This document shows positions 33,903 through 42,469 of a stretch of DNA of 64,000 nucleotides, piece after piece. Origin of the DNA: JAHJDS01 sp964569795 (lineage in GTDB: Bacteria; Desulfobacterota; Desulfarculia; Desulfarculales; JAHJDS01). The translations under genes and the position numbers were made by a program. Each line of letters opens with the position of its first letter. Within the stretch, counting starts at the first letter, position 1. The stretch covers positions 38,756-102,755 of the forward strand of contig CAZMVB010000015.1 of NCBI GenBank assembly GCA_964569795.1. Reading direction: 5' to 3'. The notes under the pieces were generated by a model, which saw nothing but the letters and a program-made list of their open reading frames with translations, ran no database searches and was not told where the DNA came from.

Positions 33903-35177
33903 ATGAGCCAGATCGTTTCATTGAAAGGGGGGGCCGGGCGTTCGAGGGGGGCGTGGCTGTCGGCAGCGATTGTCGTCCTCGCCCTGGTCGTCCTGACATC
34001 GACCGTCTTGGTCGGTCTGGCCGCCACCACGGCGGCGGCCAAGGACAAAATAACCATCGGCTGCGCCATATCCCTGTCCGGTCGAAACGCCCTCGGGGCC
34101 AAGGTGTCGCAGGTCCACGTTTACAAACTGTGGGCCCAACAGGTCAACGCCCGGGGCGGCATCTACGTCAAAAAATACGGAAAGAAGCTGCCCGTCAAAC
34201 TGATCTTCTACGACGATGCCAGCAATGTCGAGACCTGCATCAAGATGATCGAGAAGCTCATCGTCAAAGACAAGGTCGATTTCATGCTGCCGCCCTGGGG
34301 CACGGCCTTCAACTTCGCCGTGGCCCCGATGGTCAGCCGGTACCACTACATCATGATCGGCCCCACCATCAGCTCGGCGGAATGGCAGAAGTTGTACAAA
34401 CGGGCGCCCTATTACTTCATCATCCTCAACCAGCCTCAAAAACAGGCCGAGGCCTTGGTGAACATGCTCAAGGATTTGGGCGTCAAGAGCGTGGCCATGG
34501 TGCACGTCGCCGACCTGTTCGGCCTGGAGCACTCCCGGGAGGCCCTCAAGCGTCTCAAGAAAGCGGGGATCAAGATCGTTCTGAACAAGGGCTACCCCCC
34601 GGCGCCCAAGGACCTTTCGCCTCTGATCAAGAGGATGATGGCGCTCCGGCCCGACGCCGTGCTGGCCTATTCCTATCCGCCCAGCACCTTCCTGTTCACC
34701 AAGCAGATGATCGCCCTGAACTACAACCCCAAGCTGCTTTTCTTCGGCGTCGGGCAGCACTTCGCCGATTACCGCAAGGCCTTCGGGGTCAAGACGGTCC
34801 AGGGAGTCATGGGTCTCGGGGCCTGGAACCCGCTGATAAAGGCGCCGGGCGCCAAGGCCTTCAATGACGCCTACAAAAAGAAATGGGGCATCGAGCCGCC
34901 CCGATGGGGAGAGGCCTCGACCTATGCCTCGATGCAGATCCTGGAAAAGGCCATCCAACTGGCCGGCGACCTGGACCAGAAAAAGCTGCGCCGGATCATC
35001 GCCACCAGGACCTTCAGCACGGTCATCGGTTGGGTGAAGTTCGTCAAGAACGCCAATCCCAATTATCCCGGCGACGTGGGCCAGTGGCAGAATGGGGAGT
35101 ACATGATCGTGGCGCCCAAGGCCAAGCGTCAGGTGGCCCCGATCTACCCCAAGCCGCCTTGGCCCAAGAAGAAATAG
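33903..35177 (+). CDS. LIV-type ABC transporter substrate-binding protein (importer 2)
   Basis: 424 residues with a long N-terminus: hydrophobic core about 20-42 and a cleavage site near TAAA-K. Type 1 periplasmic binding fold, IGCAISLSGRNALGAKVS and VNARGGIYVKKYGKKLP shared with importer 1. Starts at ATG behind GGAGGGAGGAA. A strong hairpin follows before the permease gene, suggesting that this protein is made in excess over the membrane parts, as is common. The ligand is likely the substrate of the neighbouring molybdenum hydroxylase or 2-oxoacid pathway. Confidence 0.88.
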   Translation: MSQIVSLKGGAGRSRGAWLSAAIVVLALVVLTSTVLVGLAATTAAAKDKITIGCAISLSGRNALGAKVSQVHVYKLWAQQVNARGGIYVKKYGKKLPVKLIFYDDASNVETCIKMIEKLIVKDKVDFMLPPWGTAFNFAVAPMVSRYHYIMIGPTISSAEWQKLYKRAPYYFIILNQPQKQAEALVNMLKDLGVKSVAMVHVADLFGLEHSREALKRLKKAGIKIVLNKGYPPAPKDLSPLIKRMMALRPDAVLAYSYPPSTFLFTKQMIALNYNPKLLFFGVGQHFADYRKAFGVKTVQGVMGLGAWNPLIKAPGAKAFNDAYKKKWGIEPPRWGEASTYASMQILEKAIQLAGDLDQKKLRRIIATRTFSTVIGWVKFVKNANPNYPGDVGQWQNGEYMIVAPKAKRQVAPIYPKPPWPKKK

Positions 35178-35214
35178 GGCCGCCTTGAATCCGGCGGACT
35201 GATTAAAGGACACA

Positions 35215-35247
35215 GGCCGGCCGGGGTGCGGGTCATCCCGGCCGGCC
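35215..35247 (+). promoter_or_regulatory. Strong GC hairpin between binding-protein and permease genes
   Basis: Perfect 11-bp stem (35215-35225 with 35237-35247) and 11-base loop. No T-run follows. Placed where it could protect the upstream mRNA 3' end or reduce read-through, raising binding protein over permease. Confidence 0.5.
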
Positions 35248-35287
35248 GCCCCGGACGGCGCCAATCCACCGGGCGACGGGAGTGACC

Positions 35288-36160
35288 GTGGAGCTGATTC
35301 TGGACGTGATCATCACCGGCCTGATCCAGGGGGCCATCTTCGGGCTGATCGCCGCGGGCCTGAACCTGCAATACGGGGTCGCCCGGGTGCTCAACGTCGC
35401 TCACGGCGAGTTCGTCATGGTCGGGGCGTTTATCACCTATCTGTTGGTCACCTGGCTCAAGATCAATCCCTTATTCGCGATAGTCATCTTCAGCCCCTTT
35501 GTTTTTCTGGGCGGAATGGTGCTCTACAAGGTGATCTTCCAGTACATCCGCAACTCATCGGAGTCCACTGATGTCTTCGAAGGCCGGTCCATGCTGGCCT
35601 CTTTCGGACTGTTGTACGTCATCCAGAACCTGGCGCTTTTGTGGTGGGGGACGGAAACCACGGCCTACAGTTTTTTGGCCACGTCGCTCCATTTTCTGGG
35701 GGTGACCTTGGTGGCCAACCGGGTGCTCGCCCTGTTCGTCGGGCTGGGGACAATGATCGTTTTCTATCTGTTTTTGAAAAAGACCAGATTGGGCAAGGCC
35801 ATCCGGGCGGCCGCGGAAAACCCGACCGCCGCCCGATTGTCGGGGATCAACGTCAACCTCGTGCTGGGAGTGTGCTTCGGACTCGGCGCGTTTTTGGCCT
35901 GCATGGCCGGGGCGCTGGTGAGCACCATGAGCGAGATAAGGGCCAACATGGGCTTTTCCTACCTGGTGATCGCCCTGGTCGTGGTCGTCCTGGGCGGCCT
36001 GGGAAATATTCTGGGCAGCTTCGTGGGCGGCCTGATCTTGGGCGTGGTGACCACGGCGGTGATGTTCTGGGAACCGGAACTGACCTACATCGCCTCGTAT
36101 CTGATCTTCACCTTGGTCCTCATCTTCAGGCCGCAGGGCCTCTTCGGGAAGTCGGCATGA
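35288..36160 (+). CDS. livH: LIV-type ABC transporter permease LivH (importer 2)
   Basis: 290 residues. IITGLIQGAIFGLIAAGLNLQYG and VLNVAHGEFVMVGAF at the N-terminus, coupling loop AIRAAAENPTAARLSGINV, ending IFRPQGLFGKS. About eight helices. Two in-frame GTGs are six bases apart; the one at 35288 has better spacing from GGGAG than the one at 35282. Its stop overlaps the livM ATG. Confidence 0.92.
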   Translation: MELILDVIITGLIQGAIFGLIAAGLNLQYGVARVLNVAHGEFVMVGAFITYLLVTWLKINPLFAIVIFSPFVFLGGMVLYKVIFQYIRNSSESTDVFEGRSMLASFGLLYVIQNLALLWWGTETTAYSFLATSLHFLGVTLVANRVLALFVGLGTMIVFYLFLKKTRLGKAIRAAAENPTAARLSGINVNLVLGVCFGLGAFLACMAGALVSTMSEIRANMGFSYLVIALVVVVLGGLGNILGSFVGGLILGVVTTAVMFWEPELTYIASYLIFTLVLIFRPQGLFGKSA

Positions 36161-37110
36161 CCCACCCGGCGACCGCCTCGAGAGCGTGGCCCATGACCGG
36201 CGGGCTGTTGTTCCTGCTGGCCGCGGCCCTGCCGTTTTTCGCCCCCCTGGACTATCAGCTCTCGGCCACCAGCATCTACCTCTACATCACCCTGGCGGTC
36301 AGCTGGACCATCTTCTGCGGACCGACCGGTTACATCTCCTTGGCCAGCGCCACCTTCTACGGGATCGGTCTGTACACCACGGCGTTGATGGGCACCAAAG
36401 TCTGGATCGGGATCAACATCTTATGCGGCGGTTTCATCAGCCTGGTCGTCGGTCTGGTGGTGGGACTGATCTGCCTGAGGCTCAGCGGATTTTATTTCGC
36501 GGTGTTCACCTTCGGCTTGAGCGAACTGGTTCGTCACACCATGCTCTGGTTCGAGCACAACGTCGGCGGCACGGTCGGCCAGTGGATAATGGCCTCCGGT
36601 TCCGGGGAAGTCTATTACTACATGCTCGGCGTGGTCACGGTGACCGTCCTGGTGTCCCAACTGGTTAAAAGTTCCAAATTCGGCCTGGCCCTGCTGGGCA
36701 TCGGTTCTTCCGAGGTCGCCTCGGAGCACGTCGGGGTCAACGTCACCCGGCACCGGATCGTTTTTTTCGCCTTGAGCTGCGCTTTCATGGGCATGGCCGG
36801 GGCGGTCATGGGCCATAAATTCTCCTATATCGATCCGGACATGGCCTTCAATCCTCTGGTCTCCTTTGCCCCGGCGCTGATGAGTCTGTTCGGCGGGGTG
36901 GGCAGACAGTACGGACCGATCCTGGGCGCCTTCATCCTGACCTTCATCGCCGAAATCCTGCTATCCAACTTCCCCTACCTGTACCCCCTTATTTACGGAC
37001 TGATCTTCATCATCGTGATCATGTTCTTGCCAAGCGGTTTGGCCGGCCTGTTTGACAAAATCTTCAGAACCCGATCGGCGAGTGGACTAAATGGCGTTGC
37101 TCAAGACTGA
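36157..37110 (+). CDS. livM: LIV-type ABC transporter permease LivM (importer 2)
   Basis: 317 residues, ATG overlapping the livH stop. Hydrophobic throughout, with CGPTGYISLASATFYGIG and the loop SSKFGLALLGIGSSEVASEHVGVNV, then FGGVGRQYGPILGAF and MFLPSGLAGLF. Partner of LivH. The 3' end overlaps livG by 20 bases. Confidence 0.9.
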   Translation: MTHPATASRAWPMTGGLLFLLAAALPFFAPLDYQLSATSIYLYITLAVSWTIFCGPTGYISLASATFYGIGLYTTALMGTKVWIGINILCGGFISLVVGLVVGLICLRLSGFYFAVFTFGLSELVRHTMLWFEHNVGGTVGQWIMASGSGEVYYYMLGVVTVTVLVSQLVKSSKFGLALLGIGSSEVASEHVGVNVTRHRIVFFALSCAFMGMAGAVMGHKFSYIDPDMAFNPLVSFAPALMSLFGGVGRQYGPILGAFILTFIAEILLSNFPYLYPLIYGLIFIIVIMFLPSGLAGLFDKIFRTRSASGLNGVAQD

Positions 37111-37828
37111 GGGACTGACCAAGAACTTCGGTGGACTGACCGCCATCGACGATTTGGACATGGCGATCGAGCGGGGCGGCATCACCGGTCTGATCGGACC
37201 CAACGGGGCCGGGAAAACGACCTTGCTGAACATGATGTCCGGGGCCCTGTCCCCCAGCCGGGGGGACATCCATTTCAAGGGGGAGAAGATATCCGGACTG
37301 AAACCCCACGTTATCTGCAAAAAGGGCATGGCCCGCACCTTTCAGGATGTCAAAATCCTGGGGGGCGTCACCGTGTTGGACAACGTCATCCTTGCTCTTT
37401 GCTATGGGTCGTCCCGCAGAAGAAGCCGGAAAGAACGCAACGCTCGGGCCATGCAGCTGCTCGAGTTCACCGGCATGGCCGACAAGGCCTCGGTCATGGC
37501 CAAGGAACTGACGATGGTGGACCAAAAACTGGTGGAGCTGTCAAGGGCCCTGGCCACCGAGCCGGAGCTGCTCCTGCTCGACGAGGTCATCACCGGCCTC
37601 AATCCCGGCGAAATCGGAATGGCCTGCGATCTGATACGAAACATCAACCACCAGGGGACCACCGTGGTCATGGTCGAGCATGTCATGCCGGTCATCATGA
37701 GCATGTGCGACGACATCATCGTCTTGAACTACGGCCGGAAAATAGCTCAAGACGGGCCGGAGGCCGTGTGCCGGAATGAAAAGGTCGTCGAGATCTATTT
37801 GGGGGACGAGGCCGAATGCTCTCGGTAA
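37091..37828 (+). CDS. livG: LIV-type ABC transporter ATPase LivG (importer 2)
   Basis: 245 residues. Walker A GPNGAGKTT, LivG-type ARTFQDVKILGGVTVLDN, Walker B LLLLDEVITGLNPGE (Val instead of Pro after Glu), switch VEHVM. The ABC signature is degenerate, LTMVDQK instead of LS-GGQ, paralleling the LivG of importer 1. Overlaps both neighbours, so it is translationally coupled. Confidence 0.9.
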   Translation: MALLKTEGLTKNFGGLTAIDDLDMAIERGGITGLIGPNGAGKTTLLNMMSGALSPSRGDIHFKGEKISGLKPHVICKKGMARTFQDVKILGGVTVLDNVILALCYGSSRRRSRKERNARAMQLLEFTGMADKASVMAKELTMVDQKLVELSRALATEPELLLLDEVITGLNPGEIGMACDLIRNINHQGTTVVMVEHVMPVIMSMCDDIIVLNYGRKIAQDGPEAVCRNEKVVEIYLGDEAECSR

Positions 37829-38520
37829 GCGACATCAACGTGTTTTATAGGACGACCCAGGTCCTGTGGGACGTTTCCTTCGAGGTCGCGGAAAAAGAGA
37901 TCGTCGTTATTCTGGGGGCCAACGGGGCGGGCAAATCGTCGGTGCTCAGGTCGATCTCGGGGCTGACCAATTGCCGCTCCGGCCGAATATCGTTTTGCGG
38001 CGAACGGATAGACAATGTCCCGGCGCACAAAATCGTCGGCAAGAAAATCGCCCTGGTGCCAGAGGGGGGGGCGATCTTTTCGCAAATGACCGTGAGGGAG
38101 AACCTGGAACTGGGCGCCCATCTAACCCGGGACAGGCGCCAGGTCAAAAAAACCATCGAGTGGGTTTCCGAGCTTTTCCCGGTGTTGAAACAAAAGGCCA
38201 AGACCACCGCGTCCAATCTAAGCGGCGGTGAACGCCAGATGCTGTCCATCGCCAAGGCCCTGATGCTGAGACCGGAACTGTTCTTGCTCGATGAGCCCTC
38301 CTATGGGCTAGCGCCCTTGGTGGTCAAGGAAGTGTTCCGGGTGATCGAGAGGTTGCGGGACCAGGGCGCCACCATCCTGGTGGTCGAACAAAGCACCAAG
38401 CACGCCTTGGCCGTGGGCGATCGCGGCTACATTCTGGAAAACGGCCGGATCGTCATGTCCGGCAGGTGTGACGAACTGCAGCGAAACGAACAGGTCAAAA
38501 AGGCCTATTTGGGAATGTAG
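37816..38520 (+). CDS. livF: LIV-type ABC transporter ATPase LivF (importer 2)
   Basis: 234 residues. Walker A GANGAGKSS, LVPEGGAIFSQMTVREN, signature LSGGERQ, Walker B LFLLDEPSYGLAP, and VVEQST. Canonical signature unlike its LivG partner. Last gene of importer 2; the following SDR has its own GGAGG ribosome site 80 bases downstream. Confidence 0.93.
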   Translation: MLSVSDINVFYRTTQVLWDVSFEVAEKEIVVILGANGAGKSSVLRSISGLTNCRSGRISFCGERIDNVPAHKIVGKKIALVPEGGAIFSQMTVRENLELGAHLTRDRRQVKKTIEWVSELFPVLKQKAKTTASNLSGGERQMLSIAKALMLRPELFLLDEPSYGLAPLVVKEVFRVIERLRDQGATILVVEQSTKHALAVGDRGYILENGRIVMSGRCDELQRNEQVKKAYLGM

Positions 38521-38600
38521 GCCGCGGTCAAAAAGGGGCTATCGACCGGCCAGCCTACGGCGTTTTACTTGTCCCAAGATGACCCCGCAGGAGGTATGAC

Positions 38601-39380
38601 ATGGCGTTTTCCTTGAACAGCATGTTCGGTCTTAAGGGCAAGGTCGCCTTGGTGACCGGCGGCAACGGCGGCATCGGCCTGGGCATCGTCGAGGGTCTGG
38701 CCGGTGTCGGGGCCGACATCGTCATCGCCGCTCGAAATGAGGCCAAAACCGAGGCAGCCGTGGCCAAAGTCAAAAACCAATACGGCGTCAAGGTGATCGG
38801 TTTGAGCGTGGACGTGGTCTCCGAGGACAGCATCAAGGCCATGCTCGAACAGGCCGTCGCCGCCTGCGGTCGGATCGATATCCTGGTGAACAACGCCGGT
38901 ATGGCCATCAACAAATTTCCGGCCGAGATGACCACCGAGGAATGGAACGAAAACATCAATGTCAACCTGCGCAGCGTCTTCATCTGCTCCCGGGAGATCT
39001 ATCCCCACATGAAGTCCAAGGGCGGCGGGAAGATCATCAATATCGGCTCCATGTTCGCCATATTCGGGGCGCCTTTTGTTCCGGCCTACTCGGCCAGCAA
39101 GGGTGGTGTGGTGCAGCTCACCAAGACCCTGGCCATATCCTGGGCGCCGGACAACATCCAGGTCAACGCCATCATGCCCGGCTTCATCAACACCGATCTG
39201 TCCGCCGGCGGCAAGGCCGAGGTGCCCGGTCTGGCCGAGGCCGTGGAGGCGCGCACGCCTCTAAACCGCTGGGGCGAGCCCGAAGACTGCGCCGGAGCGG
39301 TGGTGTTTTTAGCCAGTCCGGCCTCTGATTTCGTGACCGGCGCCCTGGTGCCGGTTGACGGCGGCTACTCGGTCATGTGA
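38601..39380 (+). CDS. Short-chain dehydrogenase/reductase
   Basis: 259 residues, classical SDR. Cofactor motif TGGNGGIGLGI, NNAG near 97, catalytic Ser in NIGSMF, Tyr-x3-Lys in YSASKGG, and IMPGFINTD; C-terminus with PVDGGYSVM. It oxidises an alcohol or reduces a ketone with NAD(P). AAR after the second strand rather than D suggests NADP is possible. Strong GGAGG ribosome site. It likely belongs to the same catabolic operon as importer 2; substrate unknown. Confidence 0.9.
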   Translation: MAFSLNSMFGLKGKVALVTGGNGGIGLGIVEGLAGVGADIVIAARNEAKTEAAVAKVKNQYGVKVIGLSVDVVSEDSIKAMLEQAVAACGRIDILVNNAGMAINKFPAEMTTEEWNENINVNLRSVFICSREIYPHMKSKGGGKIINIGSMFAIFGAPFVPAYSASKGGVVQLTKTLAISWAPDNIQVNAIMPGFINTDLSAGGKAEVPGLAEAVEARTPLNRWGEPEDCAGAVVFLASPASDFVTGALVPVDGGYSVM

Positions 39381-39660
39381 TGACCAAAGGCCGCTGCGGC
39401 GCCACCGGGACGGACCGCGCCCCGCCCCGCGAGTGGCAAGGGTTTATGATCGTGGCCAGGCGGAAGACACGCTCGCGGCCGGACCCTCGTCCGGCGGGTG
39501 TATCCGGTAAATGGGTTGACCTATGCCAATCGCCCAACACCGTAAAGCCCGGGGCGGCGGCGCCACGGCCGGGGGTCGCGGTCCCGGGCCGGCGGCCGTG
39601 GATTGGCCCGAGTCGTTTCCGGACGGGCTTGGCGGGAAGCGGTGACAGCCGAGTCGAAAA

Positions 39661-39897
39661 ATGAAAGTGACGGTCGTAATCAAATACAGCGCCTTTCGAA
39701 AGCAGTTAAAAGACAAGGTCTTCGAAGGCATTGTCGTCAAGGAGGGAGACACCATCCAGGACGCGATTGACACCATCGACATGCCGGAATACTATTTGAA
39801 CCGAGTAACCATCGATAATTATGAAAAGCCGATGGATACACCATTGACGGACGGGATCACGATCACGGTTTGGCCTCCCAGGATCGGCGGTGGATGA
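39661..39897 (+). CDS. MoaD/ThiS-family ubiquitin-like sulfur carrier
   Basis: 78 residues with a beta-grasp pattern and a C-terminal Gly-Gly-Gly (PPRIGGG), the tail that is adenylated and thiocarboxylated in this family. It overlaps the ThiF-like gene, which should activate it. Roles can be sulfur donation for molybdopterin or tungstopterin. A second MoaD-like gene lies at 49929. The ribosome site is weak and a 280-base gap without other genes precedes it. Confidence 0.8.
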   Translation: MKVTVVIKYSAFRKQLKDKVFEGIVVKEGDTIQDAIDTIDMPEYYLNRVTIDNYEKPMDTPLTDGITITVWPPRIGGG

Positions 39898-40747
39898 ACG
39901 ATTGACATCCTTGATCGGCCAAACGGCCGCCGTCAAGCGAGACCGAGCGGGCCGGGAATACGAGTTTCTATCTTGCGATCAAATCGAATCGATATGCCGG
40001 TGCACCGATTTCAACCACAGGCAGGTCGAACTGGCGGCCCTGAAGAACGGAATCGTGCCGGAAAGGTATCAGCAAAACCTGGGCGTTTTCGGGATTGAAG
40101 GCCAGATCAGGCTGCTCGAATCCAAGGTCGCCGTGGCCGGGGCCGGCGGTCTGGGGGGAGCCGTGACCGAACTTTTGGCCCGCTCGGGAGTGGGGAGCCT
40201 GGTGGTGGTCGATGGCGACGTTTTCGCCGACAGCAATCTCAACCGGCAGATTTTAGGGTCGGTCCAGTCCCTGGGGCGACCAAAGGCGGAAGTGGCCCGC
40301 GAACGGATCGGCCTGATCAACCCCGCGGTCCGGATCAGGGCCGAACCGGCCGTAATCACCAGCGATAATTGCGGTCGATTTATCGCCGGCTGCGATGTGG
40401 TGATAGACGCCTTGGACAACGTCCCGACGCGATTGTTATTGGCCGACCAGGCCAAGTCCATGGGGATTCCATTGGTGCACGGCGCCGTGGCCGGTTTTTT
40501 GGGCCAAATCATGACCATTTTTCCGACCGATGAGGGTCTGAGTGGCCTCTATGGCCGGCATCCTGACAGATCCCCCGAGGGCCTGGAAAAAAAATTGGGT
40601 ATCCCGGGGGTGTCGCCGTTTGTGGTGGCCGCTTTACAGGTTTCAGAGGCGATAAAAATCATTCTCAGGCAACCGCCGGCCGCCAGAAACCGGCTTTTCG
40701 TGATCGACATCAAAAAACTTATGACAGACACTATCGATTTCAGATGA
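39890..40747 (+). CDS. ThiF/MoeB/HesA-family adenylyltransferase (E1-like)
   Basis: 285 residues. Nucleotide motif VAVAGAGGLGGAVTELLARSG, VVVDGDVFADSNLNRQIL with the conserved Asp and Arg, and DALDNVPTRLLL. The MoeB-type C-terminal CxxC zinc pairs are absent and the N-terminus (about 60 residues) adds a short helical extension with CDQIESICRC. It should adenylate the C-terminal Gly of the overlapping MoaD-like protein. Probable role: metal-pterin cofactor supply for the tungsten or molybdenum enzymes nearby. Confidence 0.82.
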   Translation: MDERLTSLIGQTAAVKRDRAGREYEFLSCDQIESICRCTDFNHRQVELAALKNGIVPERYQQNLGVFGIEGQIRLLESKVAVAGAGGLGGAVTELLARSGVGSLVVVDGDVFADSNLNRQILGSVQSLGRPKAEVARERIGLINPAVRIRAEPAVITSDNCGRFIAGCDVVIDALDNVPTRLLLADQAKSMGIPLVHGAVAGFLGQIMTIFPTDEGLSGLYGRHPDRSPEGLEKKLGIPGVSPFVVAALQVSEAIKIILRQPPAARNRLFVIDIKKLMTDTIDFR

Positions 40748-40830
40748 GTGTAAAAAGATGATCAGAGCGTCACTGGATGCCCCCGTCATGAAACGCAAGA
40801 TGAATGTCCGTCGAGCGAGTGAACGGCCGT

Positions 40831-41210
40831 GCCTGTTCAGCGTCAGTGGCACACGAGAAGCGCGAGGACAAAGTAAGAGGTCTTGACGGAAGGTCGCGAT
40901 TCACCGTGTCCTACCTGGCGCGATCACAATCCTTTCCCTTTATCTTGGCTTCCTGCAGGTGGAATTGAAATGGGCAATTGGTGTGAAGCCACTTCCGAAA
41001 CCCACCAGACATTCTCCGTGGCCTTTCACCAGGGCCCGAACATTCCTGGGCAGACATGGCCCTCGCTGAGATTCAACATATATCTCTCTGGCCGAGACTC
41101 TCGGGCCGGCCTCATCTTTTCAAGATATGGCCGGCCAGCCTGTCTCGGCCTGGACTGCGGCCGTGAAAAAGGCCGTTCGTCAAGCAAGTGGACCACTATA
41201 TTGACTTTTT
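40831..41210 (+). repeat. Structured non-coding dispersed repeat, copy 1
   Basis: About 380 bp, matched in direct orientation by 62920-63305. The 3' third is nearly identical. Inside lies a long hairpin: 41091-41098 pairs with 41142-41149 (GCCGAGAC/GTCTCGGC), then an inner GGCCGGCC self-paired arm and an ATCTT/AAGAT tip. A second small hairpin (CGGCC...GGCCG) follows. Reading frames differ between copies, so it is not coding. It may be a mobile-element remnant or MITE-like unit. The rest of the 40748-41675 gap holds the promoter below and no gene. Confidence 0.7.
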
Positions 41211-41549
41211 TGCCGTCACCCGAACTCAAGGGAGGTAAATGATTCATTGACTTCGCCTGAGCCCGAACCACGGCACAGGTGCCGCAGGGTCGAGCCAAGC
41301 CATCTTCGCGCCAATTTTTTCCCTGCCGCTGGGTCGAGGGCAAGCGGGGGGCGGAAGTTGTCGTTGCGCGGGTAGGGCAGCAGAGTTCGTTGGCCGTTTG
41401 GGCCTCCTCAACGGCGTTTCAAGGCCCACCAGAGGTCCCCGGGTGGATCCAACGACCTCGACATCAGGCCACCGCCCGACAGAATTTATCCGATTAATCA
41501 ATATGTTATTTTGATTTCCGATTATTTTGCCCGTGGTGGATTATTTTTC

Positions 41550-41578
41550 TTGACAGCCCAAATGATTCTTTGATAGTA
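41550..41578 (+). promoter_or_regulatory. Sigma-70-type promoter upstream of importer 3 operon
   Basis: TTGACA at 41550-41555 with a weak -10 (GATAGT, about 41572-41577) in a local AT-rich stretch. The leader to the livG ATG at 41676 is about 90 bases. Overlaps the palindrome listed next. Confidence 0.5.
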
Positions 41579-41588
41579 AGATACTATC
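41572..41588. promoter_or_regulatory. Palindromic operator candidate over the -10 region
   Basis: GATAGTAAGATACTATC is a perfect inverted repeat with 7-bp arms. It covers the -10 region, a repressor position. The GntR/FCD regulator at 46605-47351 in the same operon is the obvious candidate; the match to published GntR sites was not tested. Confidence 0.5.
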
Positions 41589-41675
41589 ATACTATTTTTC
41601 AGCCGCCAAGGGGCCTTCCCTGGGGGGTGGGGCTGAAAATTCACACAAACTAGTAATTCTACCAGTGGTTAGGGA

Positions 41676-42449
41676 ATGACGGCGGCCCTCCTGGAGGTAA
41701 GTGGCGTCGGGCTCAATTTCGGGGGGGTCCAGGCCCTGAGCGGGGTCGATTTCATGGTGGCGGAAGGCCAGATCTTCTCGATCATCGGTCCCAACGGCGC
41801 GGGCAAGACCACCCTGTTCGACTGCATCTCGGGGCGCTACCGGCCCGCGGGCAGTATCCGGATGCGGGGGGTGGACCTGGTCGGCCGGAGTCCCCACACC
41901 CGGCCCCGCCTGGGCATCATGCGCACCTTCCAGAACATCGCCCTCTTTCCGGGAGAGACGGTCATCGACAACGTGCTGGTCGGGGGGGACCACAAGTTAC
42001 GGACCGGGGTGTTACGGATCTGTTTGTACTGGACCAGACTGGGATGCGCCGCCGTGGAGAACCGGGCCCGGACCCGGGCGGCGGAGGTCCTGGACGAGCT
42101 TGGTCTGTCCGAATATTTCAATTCCCCGGTGGCCGATCTGCCCTACGGGACCCAGAAGCGGGTCGAACTGGCCCGGGCCATGGTGGCCGATCCGACGCTG
42201 CTTTTGTTGGACGAACCCATGGCCGGGATGACCACCGTCGAGAAGATGGAACTGGCCGAGCTGGTGGTCAAGCTGAACCGGGAGCACGGCGTGACCGTGG
42301 TCATGATCGAACACGACATGGGCGTGGTGATGCAGATATCCGACCGGGTGATGGTCCTGGACTTCGGCGAGAAGATCGCCGAGGGCCACCCGGCCGAGGT
42401 CATGGCCGACCCCCGGGTCCGCCAGGCCTATCTGGGAGAGGAAGAATGA
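41676..42449 (+). CDS. livG: LIV-type ABC transporter ATPase LivG (importer 3)
   Basis: 257 residues. Walker A GPNGAGKTT, IMRTFQNIALFPGETVIDN, signature LPYGTQK, Walker B LLLLDEPMAGM, and switch IEHDMG. Compared with the other two LivG proteins here its signature is nearer the family norm. First gene of the third cluster behind the promoter at 41550. Confidence 0.93.
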   Translation: MTAALLEVSGVGLNFGGVQALSGVDFMVAEGQIFSIIGPNGAGKTTLFDCISGRYRPAGSIRMRGVDLVGRSPHTRPRLGIMRTFQNIALFPGETVIDNVLVGGDHKLRTGVLRICLYWTRLGCAAVENRARTRAAEVLDELGLSEYFNSPVADLPYGTQKRVELARAMVADPTLLLLDEPMAGMTTVEKMELAELVVKLNREHGVTVVMIEHDMGVVMQISDRVMVLDFGEKIAEGHPAEVMADPRVRQAYLGEEE

Positions 42450-42469
42450 CCGAACTCCGGAGCGGTTGA

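Noticed and set aside
40883..41242. Open frame of 119 codons inside the dispersed repeat
   Set aside because: The second repeat copy does not keep this frame, and the sequence is dominated by inverted repeats.
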